Positions 12,926-24,079 of a DNA stretch of 64,000 bases are shown here, piece by piece. The position numbers were made by a program, and so were the translations under genes. Source of the DNA: Manihot esculenta. Taxonomy: Eukaryota > Streptophyta > Magnoliopsida > Malpighiales > Euphorbiaceae. The first letter of the stretch is position 1, and each line of letters opens with the position of its first letter. The stretch covers positions 1,707,380 through 1,771,379 of the forward strand of contig NC_035161.2 of the NCBI RefSeq assembly GCF_001659605.2, written 5' to 3'. The notes below the pieces were generated by a model, which was not told where the DNA came from, ran no database searches, and worked only from the letters and a program-made list of their open reading frames with translations.

Positions 12926-14340
12926 TAACAGAGTTTGGGCTATTGGAGTCGCCTTGGTCTATCCACAGCCTCATACGCATCGTATTATACAATGCATCAT
13001 ATTCGTGAAACTAATGCAATCATCCTACTAGACTCATTATGATGCATGACATATGCTCAACATAGTTTAGTTCTGAAAAGAGAAGTTCCACTCACCTCTG
13101 GCTGACTCTGTACTAACTCTGCAGGTTCTGAAACAGTGCTCACTGCTGCTCTCTGGGGTTCCTCTGGTCCGTACCTACACAGGTAGACTCAACTGCGGGA
13201 CCAAACTAACTCAAGAACAGCTCTCAGAAACTCCCCAAAAACCCTCTAAACGATCCTCAAACAAGCACATAAAACATGCAAAAGGAAGCTGGATAGGGTA
13301 CGTTCGGCGGCAGGTTCGGCGGCCGAAACCCCTCTCCAGAGATGAAACTCATGCATGTTCGGCGGCACCTTCGGCGGCCGAAAGTCTCGTCCAGAGACGA
13401 AACTCAACCTTCGGCGGCACTTTCGGCGGTCGAACCTTGCCTCCAGAGACGAAAGTCCCAAGTTTCGGGGGCAAGCTTTGGCAGCCGAAACTGCCTCCAC
13501 AAGGGGTTCGGCGGCCGAACCTTCCTTCGGCGGCCGAACCTGGTTTTGCCCGCTGGGCAGAACCCTGCTCTGTTTCATGCAACCTTTTCCCCAACTCCGC
13601 TCAACATGCATATCAACTACTCCCAACTAGAATATACACATATATATGCACAAAGAGGTCTAAAACTATCCTAAAACCCCAAAAAAACATAGCACATAAC
13701 ACTCAAACATGCTTGAACACCAAAGATCACCAAAAACCTCACCTAAACCTAAACATGCATACTACCCACACAACCTTCATAAAACCTTCCAAAAGCATCA
13801 AAGAAGCTCAGGATCTTCACTTACCTCTTCAGGAACTTGAGGATGAAGGATCCTAACGTGGAGATATGGAGAAATCCTTTCTCAAAGCTCCAAGCTTCAA
13901 AACTTGGTTATTTTGCTCAAATCTTCAAAACAAAAACAAAACGCTTAAAAACTTTGAAGAATTTGGTGAAAAACATGAAAATCATCAAAGTCAACGTGAG
14001 AAGGTTTTGGCTCACCTTTGGCTGCAAGTGGAGGAGAAATATCCTCCTTCCACCGACCTTTGGCCCTTTTATAGGTGGCTGGCCAGACCACCTTCGGCAG
14101 CCGAACGTGAATCCGAAACCATGCAATGTTCGGCGGCCGAAAGTGACCTTCGGCGGCCGAACCTTTGCATTTCTCCCTTATTGCTTTTCTTTCAAAACTC
14201 ATTTCCTTTAACACTTTAAACCATTCAAAACTCTTAAAACACACATGAAAACATATGTCTTACCCTTCTCGAGGGTTTCGACACCCGAGATTCCACCAGA
14301 CGACAGAAATTCCGAGGCCAGACTCGAGCCGGGTATTACA

Positions 14341-14358
14341 TTCTTCCCCCCTTAAGAA
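14341..14358 (-). promoter_or_regulatory. Polypurine tract of T1
   Basis: Minus-strand TTAAGGGGGGAAGAA directly precedes the LTR start TGTAATACCCGG. Confidence 0.82.
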
Positions 14359-14433
14359 CATTCGTCCCCGAATGTTCCTCAAACAACAAAACACATAAAC
14401 ACATATACACATAGCAATGGGGAACGCCTAACC

Positions 14434-15576
14434 TTAAAATAGATGTGGATATTGCTGGAGCATCGACTCCCGTGTCTCCCACGTGCACTCCTCTAGGTTA
14501 TGGTGGTTCCACAGGACTTTCACCATTGGTATCTCCTTGTTTCTCAGCTTTCGAATCTGGGTGTCAATGATCCGCACTGGCTGCTCGACATAGGTGAGAT
14601 CGCTTAAGATTTCCACCTCAGGCTCACTAAGAACCTTCTCTGGATCTGACACAAACTTTCTCAACATAGAAACATGAAATACCGGGTGAACTCGTTCCAT
14701 TGATGCAGGTAAATCCAGCTTATACGACACAGGCCCGATCTTCTGCAAGATTTCAAAAGGACCTATGTACCGTGGAGCCAATTTACCCTTCTTTCCAAAG
14801 CGAACCACTCCCTTCATTGAAGACACCTTTAGCAATACCATATCCCCCTCCTGGAACTCTATCTGCTTTCTACGGATGTCTGCATAGCTTTTCTGCCTGC
14901 TTACAGCTGTTCTGATCCTCTCTCTGATCACAGGCACTAACTTGCTGGTAATCTCAACTAACTCTGGCCCTGCAAGAGCCTTCTCTCCTACCTCTTCCCA
15001 GCAAACAGGTGTTCGGCACTTCCTCCCATACAGAGCTTCATAAGGAGCCATCCCTATGCTAGCATGATGGTTGTTGTTGTAGGCAAACTCCACCAGAGGT
15101 AGATGCTGCCTCCAAGAACCGCCAAAGTCTAACACACACATTCTCAGCATATCTTCTATGGTCTGGATGGTTCTTTTTGACTGACCGTCTGTCTGTGGAT
15201 GGAAAGCAGTGCTGAAATCCAATCTTGTACCCATAGCAGCTTGCAGACTCCGCCAAAACCTGGAGGTGAACTGCGGTCCTCTATCTGAGACTATCGACAC
15301 TGGAACTCCATGCAGCTTGACTATCTCTTCTACATAGACCTGCGCTAACTTGTCCACAGAATAGTTGCTCCTAACTGGAATGAAGTGAGCAGCTTTCGTC
15401 AGTCTGTCCACAATCACCCATATGGAGTCTAGCCTGTTGGACGTCGCCGGTAACCCCACTATAAAATCCATAGCTATGTTCTCCCATTTCCACTCTGGAA
15501 TCGGCAGTGGGTTAAGCATTCCAGCCGGCTTCTGGTGTTCTAGCTTCACCCTTTGACATGTTTCGCAGGCTGACAC
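14434..15576 (-). pseudogene. T1 polyprotein, C-terminal part: integrase core and chromodomain
   Basis: Continues the upstream frame after one TAG at 15577-15579 that replaces the glutamine codon CAG seen at the matching place in the copy near 60090. It starts at the CxxC of the integrase zinc-binding region (CETC), then the integrase core with first aspartate (MDFIVGLP) and second aspartate (SDRGPQF). The expected catalytic glutamate after DGQS is lysine here (GQSKRT), while the related copy at 59517-59846 has the usual glutamate. The last 55 or so residues (VEQPVRI...WNHHN...CTWE) are a chromodomain, which in this lineage guides integration towards particular chromatin. With the stop codon and the missing catalytic residue this copy should be inactive for integration on its own. 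Confidence 0.9.
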
Positions 15577-15579
15577 AAA

Positions 15580-18500
15580 CTATGCCACTTCCCTCTTCAT
15601 CGCTGGCCACCAATACACTCTTTTCAGGTCTTGATACATCTTAGTGGCTCCAGGGTGAACGCTATACCTCGCATTATGAGCTTCCCTCATAATGTCTTCC
15701 TTCAAACTGCTATCATCTGGTACACATAATCTCTTGCCATGACGAAGAATCCCCTCCCTGTCAAATCTGAACTCTGCACTGTTGCCAGACTGAACAGTCC
15801 TGGCAATCTTCACTAACTCAGGATCTTTGTGCTGTTTCAGAGCCACTTGCTCTAGAAACACTGGTGTAACTCTCATCTGTGCAATCAAAGCACCTGAACC
15901 AGATAACTGCAACTGTAGCCCTTCATCCATGAGTCTGTAAAAGTCCTTCACCACCGGTCTTCTCTCCACTGCAATGTGGGATAAACTGCCAAGTGACTTC
16001 CGGCTTAAGGCATCAGCTACTACATTAGCCTTACCTAGATGATATTGGATCTTACAATCGTAATCACTGAGCAATTCTACCCACCGTCTCTGCCTCAAGT
16101 TTAACTCTCTCTGACTCAAGATGTGCTGCAGGCTCTTATGATCCGTATAGATCTCACACTTTACCCCATAGAGGTAATGCCTCCACATCTTAAGTGCAAA
16201 GATAACAGCTGCCATCTCAAGATCGTGTGTCGGGTAGTTCAGCTCGTGCTTCTTCAGCTGTCTAGAAGCATAAGCTATCACTTTGTCATTCTGCATTAAC
16301 ACACAACCTAATCCCACTCGGGATGCATCACAGAACACTGTGAAATCATCCTCACTGATCGGCAGAGCTAATACCGGTGCTGAAGTCAACCGTCTCTTCA
16401 ACTCTTCAAAACTCTCATCACAATCCTCTGACCACACGAACTTCTGATTCTTCCTGGTCAGTCTGGTCATAGGAGCAGCTATCTTCGAAAAGTCCTGAAC
16501 GAACCTCCGATAGTAGCCCGCCAATCCCAGAAAACTCTTGATCTCTGTCACTGTCGTGGGTGTAGGCCAATTGGCTACTGCCTCTACCTTCTTGGGATCA
16601 ACTGTGATTCCTTCTTCTGAAACTACATGATCCAAAAAGGCAATGCTCCTTAGCCAGAACTCGCACTTGGAGAACTTGGCATACAAGCCATGCTCTCTCA
16701 AGGTTTGCAAAACTACCCTCAGATGCTGGGCATGCTCCTCGGCATTCCTGGAGTACACCAAGATATCATCTATAAAGACGATCACAAAACGATCCAAGTA
16801 CTCCCTGAAAACCCTGTTCATGAGATCCATGAATGCTGCAGGGGCATTAGTCAACCCGAACGGCATCACTAGGAACTCATAATGCCCATATCTGGTTCGA
16901 AAAGCAGTCTTGGATACATCTCCTTCCCTGATCTTCAACTGGTGGTATCCGGATCTCAGATCTATCTTAGAAAAGCAACCTGCTCCTGACAGTTGGTCGA
17001 ATAGATCATCGATCCTGGGTAAAGGATACTTGTTTTTGATAGTGACTTTGTTCAACTGTCTGTAGTCGACACAAAGTCTAAGAGGTCCATCCTTCTTTCT
17101 GACAAATAATACTGGAGCACCCCAAGGGGAGGTACTCGGGCGGATGAAACCTTTTGCTACCAAATCCTGTAACTGTTCTTTCAACTCTCTCAACTCTGTT
17201 GGCGCCATCCTGTAGGGAGGAATAGAGATCGGTCTAGCACCGGGCATCAACTCTATCTCGAACTCTATTTCCCTATCAGGTGGTAGTCCTGGAAGCTCTT
17301 CAGGAAACACATCTGGGAATTCTCTAACAACTGGTACTGAGGATGGTTCCCTAACCCGACTGTCTAACTCTCTCACATAAGCTAGGAACCCTTGACACCC
17401 CTTCCTCAACATCCTACGAGCCTGGAGGGCTGATATCAAACCCCTAGGTGTCCCTCTCTTGTCTCCGCTGAAGACACACTCTGACCCATCCTGGTCTCTG
17501 AGACTCACTACCTTGTCCCTGCAGTGCAAGGTAGCACTATAGGTAGATAACCAATCCATCCCTAGAATGACATCAAAATCTGTCAACTCTAGAACCACAA
17601 GGTCAGCTGGAAGGCATCTATCCTCTATAAACACTGGACTGAACTGACAGACTGACTCTGCCAATGATGGGTCACATCTCGATCCACTGACCCAGAGAGG
17701 ACACTCTAACTCAGATACAATCAACCCCAATCTCTCTGCGGCTCTAGAAGAAATAAAAGAGTGAGAAGCACCGGGGTCCATTAAAGCATACACCTCTGAA
17801 CACCCAATGATGAGAGTACCTGACACCACTGTGTTCGAAGTGTCTGCCTCCTGCTGCGTCATGGTGAAAATCCGTGCTGGAGCTGACGGACCTGCACCTC
17901 GGGAACCCATCCCTGATGAAGAGGCTGCCCCTCTTCCTCTACCTCTACCACTGCTTGGTGGACGGGCTGAAGCTGCTGACTGGACGACACTACCTACGGT
18001 CATTTGCTGGGATGGTGCAACCAAAGTCGCCTGAGGACATTCCCGTGCATAATGTCCCTCCTGCCCACATCTATAGCAGGCTGAAGATCCCAACAAACAA
18101 GCTCCTCTGTGCGGTCTCCCACACCTATTACAAACTGGAAGATCTGTGCCAGAGCTGGAGCCGCTACTCATTCCCAGACCCGTCTTAATCCTGTTCCAGA
18201 ACTTGCCTCTCTTTCCTCTGAATTTCTCCCATCTCTTTTTGCTCGCACTTGCCATACTCTGTGAGGAGGAACCTGGTTTAGCACCAGAAGACTGTGCCTT
18301 TAATTGCTTGACTACTCCCTGACTTATGGCACTGGCCTCCATCTTTCTAGCAGCATCCACAATGGAGTGGAAACTCTCCTTCTCCGCGTGAAGAATCAAA
18401 GAGAAATACCTGGGATGAAGCCTTGTGGCATATCTCTTTGCCTTCTTCTGATCCGTATCATACGCCTGACCCACGTATGGTAACAATTCCAGGAACTTAT

Positions 18501-19386
18501 CTGTATACTCATCAACGCTCATCTCCTCCGTCTGTCTCAACTGTTCAAACTCCACAACCTTTAGCTCTCTGGAACTGTCAGGGAAAGCCCACCCAGCAAA
18601 TTCGTTGGCGAACTCTTCCCATGTCATACTATCTATTCTGGGGTCCACATAGTTCTTGAACCATTCTCTGGCTTTCTTGCATTTCAACGTGAACCCTGCC
18701 ATCTCAATGGCCCTGCTCTCATCTGCTCCCAACTCACTTGTTATCATTCTGACTGCACTGAGATACTCAAAGGGATCATCTCCCGTATTAAATTTAGGAG
18801 CATCCAACTTTAAGTACTTCGTCATCTTCACCTTAGTTCCCCCTGAAGAACTGGGTTGTGCCTCAACAACAGGGGCTGCTAGTTCAGGTGGTGGTGGTGG
18901 AGGTACTGTTTCTCTGGCTTCAGGCTGTACTGGACTTGGATGAAAAGGTGGGGGTGGATACATGTGATATGGTGGATAGAAGGAAGGATAGGGCATATAT
19001 GGCATGTAGGGTGGATATGGGGCAAAGCTGGAGAAATCCGACGTGCCTCCCATCGGATCCCCTGGGCCCTGTGGAAAGGGTGGATAGCCAAACCCCGAGG
19101 CCTGTACGCCTCCCTGGGACTCCCCCATACCTTCTTCTGACCTTCCTACACCCATGCTTACATCTCTACTCTGAGCCTCCTCCATCGCCACTCTCTCTTC
19201 TTCTGATCTTCCCCCTCGGCCTATTCCTCTTCTGCTCTCGTCAGAAGACCTTCTCGGTTCTCTTGACGTTCCCTCCTTGCTTGACCTGTGAGTCCTTGCC
19301 CTTGGCAAAGCAGGAGGACGAGCAGCTGTACCCTCACTTTCAGGTGGGACTCCAGTCAATCTCGCGGATCGACGAGTTCCTCGCAT
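15580..19386 (-). CDS. T1 gag-pol polyprotein: gag, protease, RT, RNase H and integrase start (Ty3/gypsy, Tekay)
   Basis: The start is set at the ATG at 19386 (MRGTRRSAR), because the same residues begin gag in the second Tekay copy; the open frame extends 39 codons further up through low-complexity repeat sequence. 1,268 residues to the stop. A Pro/Tyr-rich stretch (about 100-175), gag (190-360), two zinc knuckles ([12 protein letters not shown] at 419-430; CYRCGQ...HYAREC at 437-450), protease with DPGAS at 537 in place of the usual D[S/T]GA, RT (about 735-915, with MPFGL and FIDDILVY at 871), RNase H (TDHKSL, DALSRK) and the HxxxxxxxH of the integrase N-terminal zinc domain. It makes the capsid and the enzymes for reverse transcription in cytoplasmic particles. 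It ends early at a TAG; the frame continues as 15576-14434. Confidence 0.93.
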   Translation of the reverse strand: MRGTRRSARLTGVPPESEGTAARPPALPRARTHRSSKEGTSREPRRSSDESRRGIGRGGRSEEERVAMEEAQSRDVSMGVGRSEEGMGESQGGVQASGFGYPPFPQGPGDPMGGTSDFSSFAPYPPYMPYMPYPSFYPPYHMYPPPPFHPSPVQPEARETVPPPPPPELAAPVVEAQPSSSGGTKVKMTKYLKLDAPKFNTGDDPFEYLSAVRMITSELGADESRAIEMAGFTLKCKKAREWFKNYVDPRIDSMTWEEFANEFAGWAFPDSSRELKVVEFEQLRQTEEMSVDEYTDKFLELLPYVGQAYDTDQKKAKRYATRLHPRYFSLILHAEKESFHSIVDAARKMEASAISQGVVKQLKAQSSGAKPGSSSQSMASASKKRWEKFRGKRGKFWNRIKTGLGMSSGSSSGTDLPVCNRCGRPHRGACLLGSSACYRCGQEGHYARECPQATLVAPSQQMTVGSVVQSAASARPPSSGRGRGRGAASSSGMGSRGAGPSAPARIFTMTQQEADTSNTVVSGTLIIGCSEVYALMDPGASHSFISSRAAERLGLIVSELECPLWVSGSRCDPSLAESVCQFSPVFIEDRCLPADLVVLELTDFDVILGMDWLSTYSATLHCRDKVVSLRDQDGSECVFSGDKRGTPRGLISALQARRMLRKGCQGFLAYVRELDSRVREPSSVPVVREFPDVFPEELPGLPPDREIEFEIELMPGARPISIPPYRMAPTELRELKEQLQDLVAKGFIRPSTSPWGAPVLFVRKKDGPLRLCVDYRQLNKVTIKNKYPLPRIDDLFDQLSGAGCFSKIDLRSGYHQLKIREGDVSKTAFRTRYGHYEFLVMPFGLTNAPAAFMDLMNRVFREYLDRFVIVFIDDILVYSRNAEEHAQHLRVVLQTLREHGLYAKFSKCEFWLRSIAFLDHVVSEEGITVDPKKVEAVANWPTPTTVTEIKSFLGLAGYYRRFVQDFSKIAAPMTRLTRKNQKFVWSEDCDESFEELKRRLTSAPVLALPISEDDFTVFCDASRVGLGCVLMQNDKVIAYASRQLKKHELNYPTHDLEMAAVIFALKMWRHYLYGVKCEIYTDHKSLQHILSQRELNLRQRRWVELLSDYDCKIQYHLGKANVVADALSRKSLGSLSHIAVERRPVVKDFYRLMDEGLQLQLSGSGALIAQMRVTPVFLEQVALKQHKDPELVKIARTVQSGNSAEFRFDREGILRHGKRLCVPDDSSLKEDIMREAHNARYSVHPGATKMYQDLKRVYWWPAMKREVA

Positions 19387-19400
19387 CTTAACTCTCTCTG

Positions 19401-19494
19401 GAAAACAACACATAACAGAGCACATAAGCAACACATAGAGGAAAACAACACATAACAGAGCACATAAGCAACACATAGAGGAAAACAACACATG
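19401..19494. repeat. 40-bp tandem repeat in the T1 5' leader
   Basis: Two exact copies of a 40-bp unit (starting gaaaacaacacataacagag) and part of a third lie just upstream of the gag start codon, on the untranslated leader. Confidence 0.85.
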
Positions 19495-19621
19495 TATCAT
19501 CATCAGCAGATAGACAAGACTAACATCCTATCCTAGTGGACATGTTTTCCTATTGTGCTTGACCAACTAAACCTCTATGAGCCCAACTCTCTCTCTATAG
19601 GTCCGATCATGTGAACATAGA

Positions 19622-19634
19622 GCTCTGATACCAA
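19622..19634 (-). promoter_or_regulatory. Primer binding site of T1 (initiator tRNA-Met type)
   Basis: Minus strand reads TTGGTATCAGAGC two to three bases after the 5' LTR end. This matches the 3' end of plant initiator methionine tRNA, the usual primer of chromoviruses. Confidence 0.9.
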
Positions 19635-19636
19635 TC

Positions 19637-21764
19637 TGTAACAGCCCGAAAACCGAACTGCTACCGGCACTAGGATCCAGATCGACTTAAGGTCGCCGGG
19701 ACCCGTAGTAAGCCTGCTATCCTGTCTGTGTACCTGTGAAATCCCATACATGATCATACATTTTCTATCAAACCATTAAAACTTGTCTTTTCTCCAGGGC
19801 TTAACCTGTGCATGCACTATGTCTGCTCTATCAACTCATAATGTTAAGCCTGGTTTTCTCATAGACATCATCAATAAAGGAAACATACATAAACTGACCA
19901 TGTATATACAACAAGGAATTTCAACTCTCTAAGTCAAGCACAAGTCTATACACTGTACACTATCTCTTTACAATTACATGTCCATACTAGCTATTACATA
20001 ATTTATCTTCTTACAAACCCTGCTGGACTCCCTCTGGACTCTGAACCTGCAAACCTAGGGGATAGGGGAGAGGAATGAGCTATACAAGCCCAATGAGCAG
20101 AACTATAAAACATGAGTTAAACACATGATCTCATGGAATGCACTACATCACATCATCTCAGGGATCAGACATGACCACCAACAATCCCACTCAAGGATGC
20201 CTGACCTAGCCAGGTCTTACAACCTCCGTCTGCCTGGCCCGGCCAGGTCTTACACTCTGCCTGCCTGGCCCAGCCAGGTCTTACTATCTTTGCTGCCTGA
20301 TCTAATCAGGTCTTACCTACAGATGGCTGCCTGGCCCGGCCAGGTCTTATAACAGAGTTTGGGCTATTGGAGTCGCCTTGGTCTATCCACAGCCTCATAC
20401 GCATCGTATTATGCAATGCATCATATTCGTGAAACTAATGCAATCATCCTACTAGACTCATTATGATGCATGACATATGCTCAACATAGTTTAGTTCTGA
20501 AAAGAGAAGTTCCACTCACCATTGGCTGACTCTGTACTAACTCTGCACGTTCTGAAACAGTGCTCACTGCTGCTTTCTGGGGTTCCTTTGGTCCGTACCT
20601 ACACAGGTAGACTCAACTGCGGGACCAAACTAACTCAAGAACAGCTCTCAGAAACTCCCCAAAAACCCTCTAAATGATCCTTAAACAAGCACATAAAACA
20701 TGCAAAAGGAAGCTGGACAGGGTACGTTCGGCGGCAGGTTCGGCGGCCGAAACCCCTCTCCAGAGACGAAACTCATGCATGTTCGGCGGCACCTTCAGCA
20801 GCCGAAAGTCTCGTCCAGAGACGAAACTCAACCTTCGGCGGCACTTTCGGCGGCCGAACCTTGCCTCCAGAGACGAAAGTCCCAAGTTTCGGGGGCAAGC
20901 TTTGGCAGCCGAAACTGCCTCCATAAGGGGTTCGGCGGCCGAACCTTCCTTCGGCGGCCGAACCTGGTTTTGCCCGCTGGGCAGAACCCTGCTCTGTTTC
21001 ATGCAACCTTTTCCCAAACTCCGCTCAACATGCATATCAACTACTCCCAACTAGAATATACACATATATATGCACAAAGAGGTCTAAAACTATCCTAAAA
21101 CCCCAAACAAACATAGCACATAACACTCAAACATGCTTGAACACCAAAGATCACCAAAAACCTCACCTAAACCTAAACATGCATACTACCCACACAACCT
21201 TCATAAAACCTTCCAAAAGCATCAAAGAAGCTCAGGATCTTCACTTACCTCTTCAGGAACTTGAGGATGAAGGATCCTAACGTGGAGATATGGAGAAATC
21301 CTCTCTCAAAGCTCCAAGCTTCAAAACTTGGTTATTTTGCTCAAATCTTCAAAACAACAACAAAACGCTTAAAAACTTTGAAGGATTTGGTGAAAAACAT
21401 GAAAATCATCAAAGTCAACGTGAGAAGGTTTTGGCTCACCTTTGGCTGCAAGTGGAGGAGAAATATCCTCCTTCCACCGACCTTTGGCCCTTTTATAGGT
21501 GGCTGGCCAGACCACCTTCGGCAGCCGAACGTGAATCTGAAACCATGCAATGTTCGGCGGCCGAAAGTGACCTTCGGCGGCCGAACCTTTGCATTTCTCC
21601 CTTATTGCTTTTCTTTCAAAACTCATTTCCTTTAACACTTTAAACCATTCAAAACTCTTAAAACACACATGAAAACATATGTCTTACCCTTCTCGAGGGT
21701 TTCGACACCCGAGATTCCACCAGACGACAGGAATTCCGAGGCCGGACTCGAGCCGGGTATTACA
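19637..21764 (-). repeat. 5' LTR of T1
   Basis: 2,128 bp, starting TGTAACAGCCCG and ending GGGTATTACA on the plus strand. Holds clusters of GCC-box-like palindromes at 20720-20970 and 21515-21590. Confidence 0.92.
21491..21497 (-). promoter_or_regulatory. TATA box of the T1 5' LTR
   Basis: TATAAAA on the minus strand in the context 'ggccag...cacctataaaagggcc', conserved in every Tekay-type LTR of the window (9316-9322, 11896-11902, 14067-14073, 41025-41031, 58601-58607). It lies 30-90 bp downstream of the palindromes at 21515-21590. Confidence 0.75.
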
Positions 21765-21903
21765 TCCTCTTTACTTAAAATCATCAAAACATTAAAACAT
21801 TTCATGAAAACATGGTTTTACCCTTCTAGAGGTCTCCGACATCCGAGATTCCACCGGACGATAGGAATTCCGATATCAAAGTCTAGCCGGGTATTACAGT
21901 GAT

Positions 21904-22253
21904 AAGAAGCTCTCAACTTTGAAGTTTATCTGGTTGTGATGATGAATAATAATTAATTGTTTGCAGCAGGAGTGGATTGGGTGCAAGATACTTTTAACAA
22001 ATTGTTTACAATGGCATCACTGTAATATTTGTAGGGAATTTGGATACTTACCTCCGTCAAGAGCCACGTCGACCGCCTATGAGTGGATCCTGTGGACGCG
22101 TGGCTTTCTCCACTCTCATCAAATTCCATCTTGAAAAATTTACAATTTTGATGATTGGCCGACCTGCTCAATCGGCCGTCGTGCTCCACTAAACCCAAGT
22201 TCAAGACTTGCACTCGTTTTCAAGCTAGCCAACAGGGTCGAGCTCCTTTCAGT
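21904..22253. other. Internal sequence of R1, right part
   Basis: No gag or pol similarity is visible. An 86-codon minus-strand frame (21953-22213) is not recognised. Confidence 0.45.
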
Positions 22254-22261
22254 CTTGCTAT

Positions 22262-22769
22262 TAGGGGAGAGCATAAATCGGTCTGAACCAAAAAACCGAA
22301 CCGAACCGATCAATTTCGGTTTAATAGTTCGGTTAATCAGAAGGTTCGGTTCGGTTCGGTTAGTATTTTTTAATTTATTCGGTTTTCGGTTCGGTTCGGT
22401 TTAAATGTGTTAAATAACCGAAAAACCGATTTTATACATAGAAATATTGATTTTATATATATTTTTAAATTTTATATGGATTTTTATGGATTTTTTAAGT
22501 ATTATTATTATGTATTCAAACAATATTTATTGATAAATTTATGTGAAATATTTATTAAATTATTCTACTGAAATTAAAATCAGAAAATTAAAAAAAATTA
22601 CAGATTTTGATTTGAATCGAACTGAACCGAATCGATTTTTATCGGTTCGATTCAGTTCGGTTATATTTTTATAATCGGTTTTTTCGGTTTTTAATATTTT
22701 TATACTTTGATTTTTGGTTTTTTTGGTTCGGTTCAGTTCGGAACCGAACCGACCGATTGCACATCCCTA
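22262..22769. mobile_element. hAT-type MITE with 8-bp target duplication
   Basis: 508 bp between direct repeats CTTGCTAT (22254-22261 and 22770-22777). Terminal inverted repeats TAGGGGAGAGCATAAATCGGT and TAGGGATGTGCAATCGGT. Subterminal regions are rich in CGGTTCGGTT and its complement, which can pair; the centre is AT-rich. No transposase is encoded, so it depends on an external hAT transposase. Confidence 0.9.
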
Positions 22770-23281
22770 CTTGCTATTCCGACTGGCCGACCATCCCATT
22801 TTCCCCAACTCATTTAATGAAGGGACAAAAGGAATAAACGGAACAGGAAAGAAGGAGACTTGTATCATCCACTTGAACCTCCACATTCACATACAGACGA
22901 AATGTCAAATCATAATTCTTATTGAAATTCATAGCAATTTGCAGACAGAGCGAAGAAAACGCTGAAGAGAGTGATGTGCTTGATTTCTTCATCCTCGGAA
23001 GGCATGCGTTATTGGAATTCAAGAGTACCCTAAAACGGCATCGTTAACTTGGAGAAGACCATCAACAGAAGGATTATCGCATCAAATTTATGAATAAGCC
23101 ACGTGTAGGGACAAGGATTGGGATGCAACGAAACTTGATAGACTTGAAGACAGAGAGAAGCGTTCGATCCCAAGCCTCCCCTGCTAAGTCCTAAAAGCTA
23201 AAACCCTCGTTTCCTTTCTCCCTTTAAAGGATATGCCTTGCAGCAGTCACCCGCCGAGAAGCAGGAGCAAGAGCGACAAGA

Positions 23282-23461
23282 ATGGGTATCGATTTTATCT
23301 ACCTCAAGCTTCTCGTCAAGTTGTACCGATTTCTGGTGAGAAGGACCGGGAGCAAATTCAATGCAGTGATTCTGAAGTTGCTCTTCATGAGCAAGATTAA
23401 CAAGCCTCCTCTTTCGCTCTCTCGTTTGACTCGTTTCATGAAGGGCAAGGAGGAAGACGAC
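23282..23461 (+). pseudogene. RPL18: Captured fragment of cytosolic 60S ribosomal protein L18
   Basis: The start MGID is followed directly by [42 protein letters not shown] and RFMKGKE, the well-conserved N-terminal third of plant eL18. About 18 codons after MGID are missing. After KGKE the frame runs into unrelated sequence and stops at 23548, so most of the protein (about two thirds) is absent. The upstream 100 bp include 'ctaaaaccctcg', an AAACCCT word typical of plant ribosomal-protein promoters, so promoter or 5' UTR sequence may have come along. It lies inside the LTR pair of R1, opposite in orientation to that element's transcription. Confidence 0.85.
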
Positions 23462-23618
23462 CTAAGAATTTGCTGTATATGTGTGCAATATCCAAAAAGC
23501 AATTGTGACCCACAATCAACTTTTGTGCAGGAGAAAGAAGGTCAATAACATGGCGAGACCCAGTTGCAGCTCTGATTCACACCGGCCACTGGCATGTCTC
23601 TGACTTCATTCAAATTAT

Positions 23619-23996
23619 CTAACCCATTATCCTCGTATCCCAGCGGAAGGGACAGACGCCGAATTGAACGATGGCGAATTTCTCGGCGGAATCTTTGGCC
23701 TTGAGGTACTGAACATCGAATCGGTCAAATTCGAAGGACTCGCGCCATGGAGCGTTGGTGACGCCGGTCATCTCAAGATCGATGGCGATGAAATCGGCAG
23801 CACCGACATGGCTTGTTAGCTCGGAGAGTGCGGACTCGACGTTTGATTTGGTCACGTGCTTTAGAGGGAACGTCGAAGAAGAGGAAAAGGAGGTGTATGC
23901 ATTCGAATCTTGAGGGCAGTCTGGCGATTCGACTAGAGATGCGAGACCGACTACTTCTTCCGACCTGTCCAGCTTGATCTGCTGGAACCTTCCCAC
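23619..23996 (-). pseudogene. Captured fragment of a PARN-like poly(A)-specific ribonuclease (CAF1/DEDD family)
   Basis: 125 codons ending at a TAG. The region FPLKHVTKSN...DFIAIDLEMTGV...APWRESFEFDRFDV...DSAEKFAIVQFGVCPFRWD is the start of the DEDD exonuclease domain of plant PARN-like proteins; the D and E of IDLEMTG are the first two metal ligands. The remaining catalytic residues and the rest of the domain are missing, so no activity is expected. The match ends just after RWD, which could be an exon end. It points the same way as R1 and opposite to the neighbouring L18 fragment. The intact parent gene is not in the window. Confidence 0.82.
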
Positions 23997-24079
23997 TCAA
24001 AAGTTGATCACCGGGTGGTGTCTGCTTTAATTCTTGAAGGTTGTGGTTTCTTCGTTTGCAGACGTGGTGTTGGCTTCAT

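Larger units (their letters stand above)
9569..14340 (-). repeat. 3' LTR of T1, interrupted by a solo LTR
   Basis: LTR sequence is 9569-9640 and 12296-14340, about 2.1 kb in all, matching 19637-21764. TATA box (minus) at 14067-14073. GCC-box-like palindromes cluster at 13300-13540 and 14090-14165. Confidence 0.88.
9569..21764 (-). mobile_element. Nearly intact Tekay-lineage Ty3/gypsy chromovirus-type retrotransposon (T1)
   Basis: Flanked by the 5-bp duplication TCCTC (9564-9568 and 21765-21769). The 3' LTR is 9569-14340 (interrupted), the 5' LTR 19637-21764. Next to the 5' LTR lies the initiator-tRNA-Met-type primer site, and a polypurine tract lies next to the 3' LTR. The coding region 19386-14434 encodes gag, protease, RT, RNase H, integrase and a C-terminal chromodomain in one frame, interrupted by a single stop codon. 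LTRs of about 2.1 kb, the Met primer and the chromodomain fit the Tekay (Del) lineage. The two LTRs differ at only a few percent of positions in the stretches compared by eye, so the insertion is fairly young. Confidence 0.92.
7387..21898 (-). mobile_element. Solo LTR of a Tekay-type element, split by a later insertion
   Basis: On the plus strand it starts TGTAACGACCCG and ends GGGTATTACA. The flanks carry a 5-bp target duplication, GTGAT, at 7382-7386 and 21899-21903. The LTR itself is 7387-9568 plus 21770-21898 (about 2.3 kb); the middle is the Tekay element inserted at 9569. It resembles the LTR at 56652-58852 more than that of the element inside it. TATA box (minus) at 9316-9322. With no internal sequence left, it arose by LTR-LTR recombination of a full element. 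ORFs inside (for example 8532-8873) are motif-driven and not genes. Confidence 0.88.

Noticed and set aside
14434..19386. Programmed stop-codon readthrough at 15577-15579 between pol parts
   Set aside because: The stop falls within the integrase zinc-binding region, not between gag and pol, and the related copy has glutamine there; a simple C-to-T lesion explains it.
18858..19391. 177-residue plus-strand ORF
   Set aside because: Antisense shadow of the Pro-rich gag N-terminus of T1.
22262..22769. Possible regulatory CGGTTCGG enhancer array
   Set aside because: The 8-bp target duplication and terminal inverted repeats show that it is a hAT MITE with subterminal repeats.
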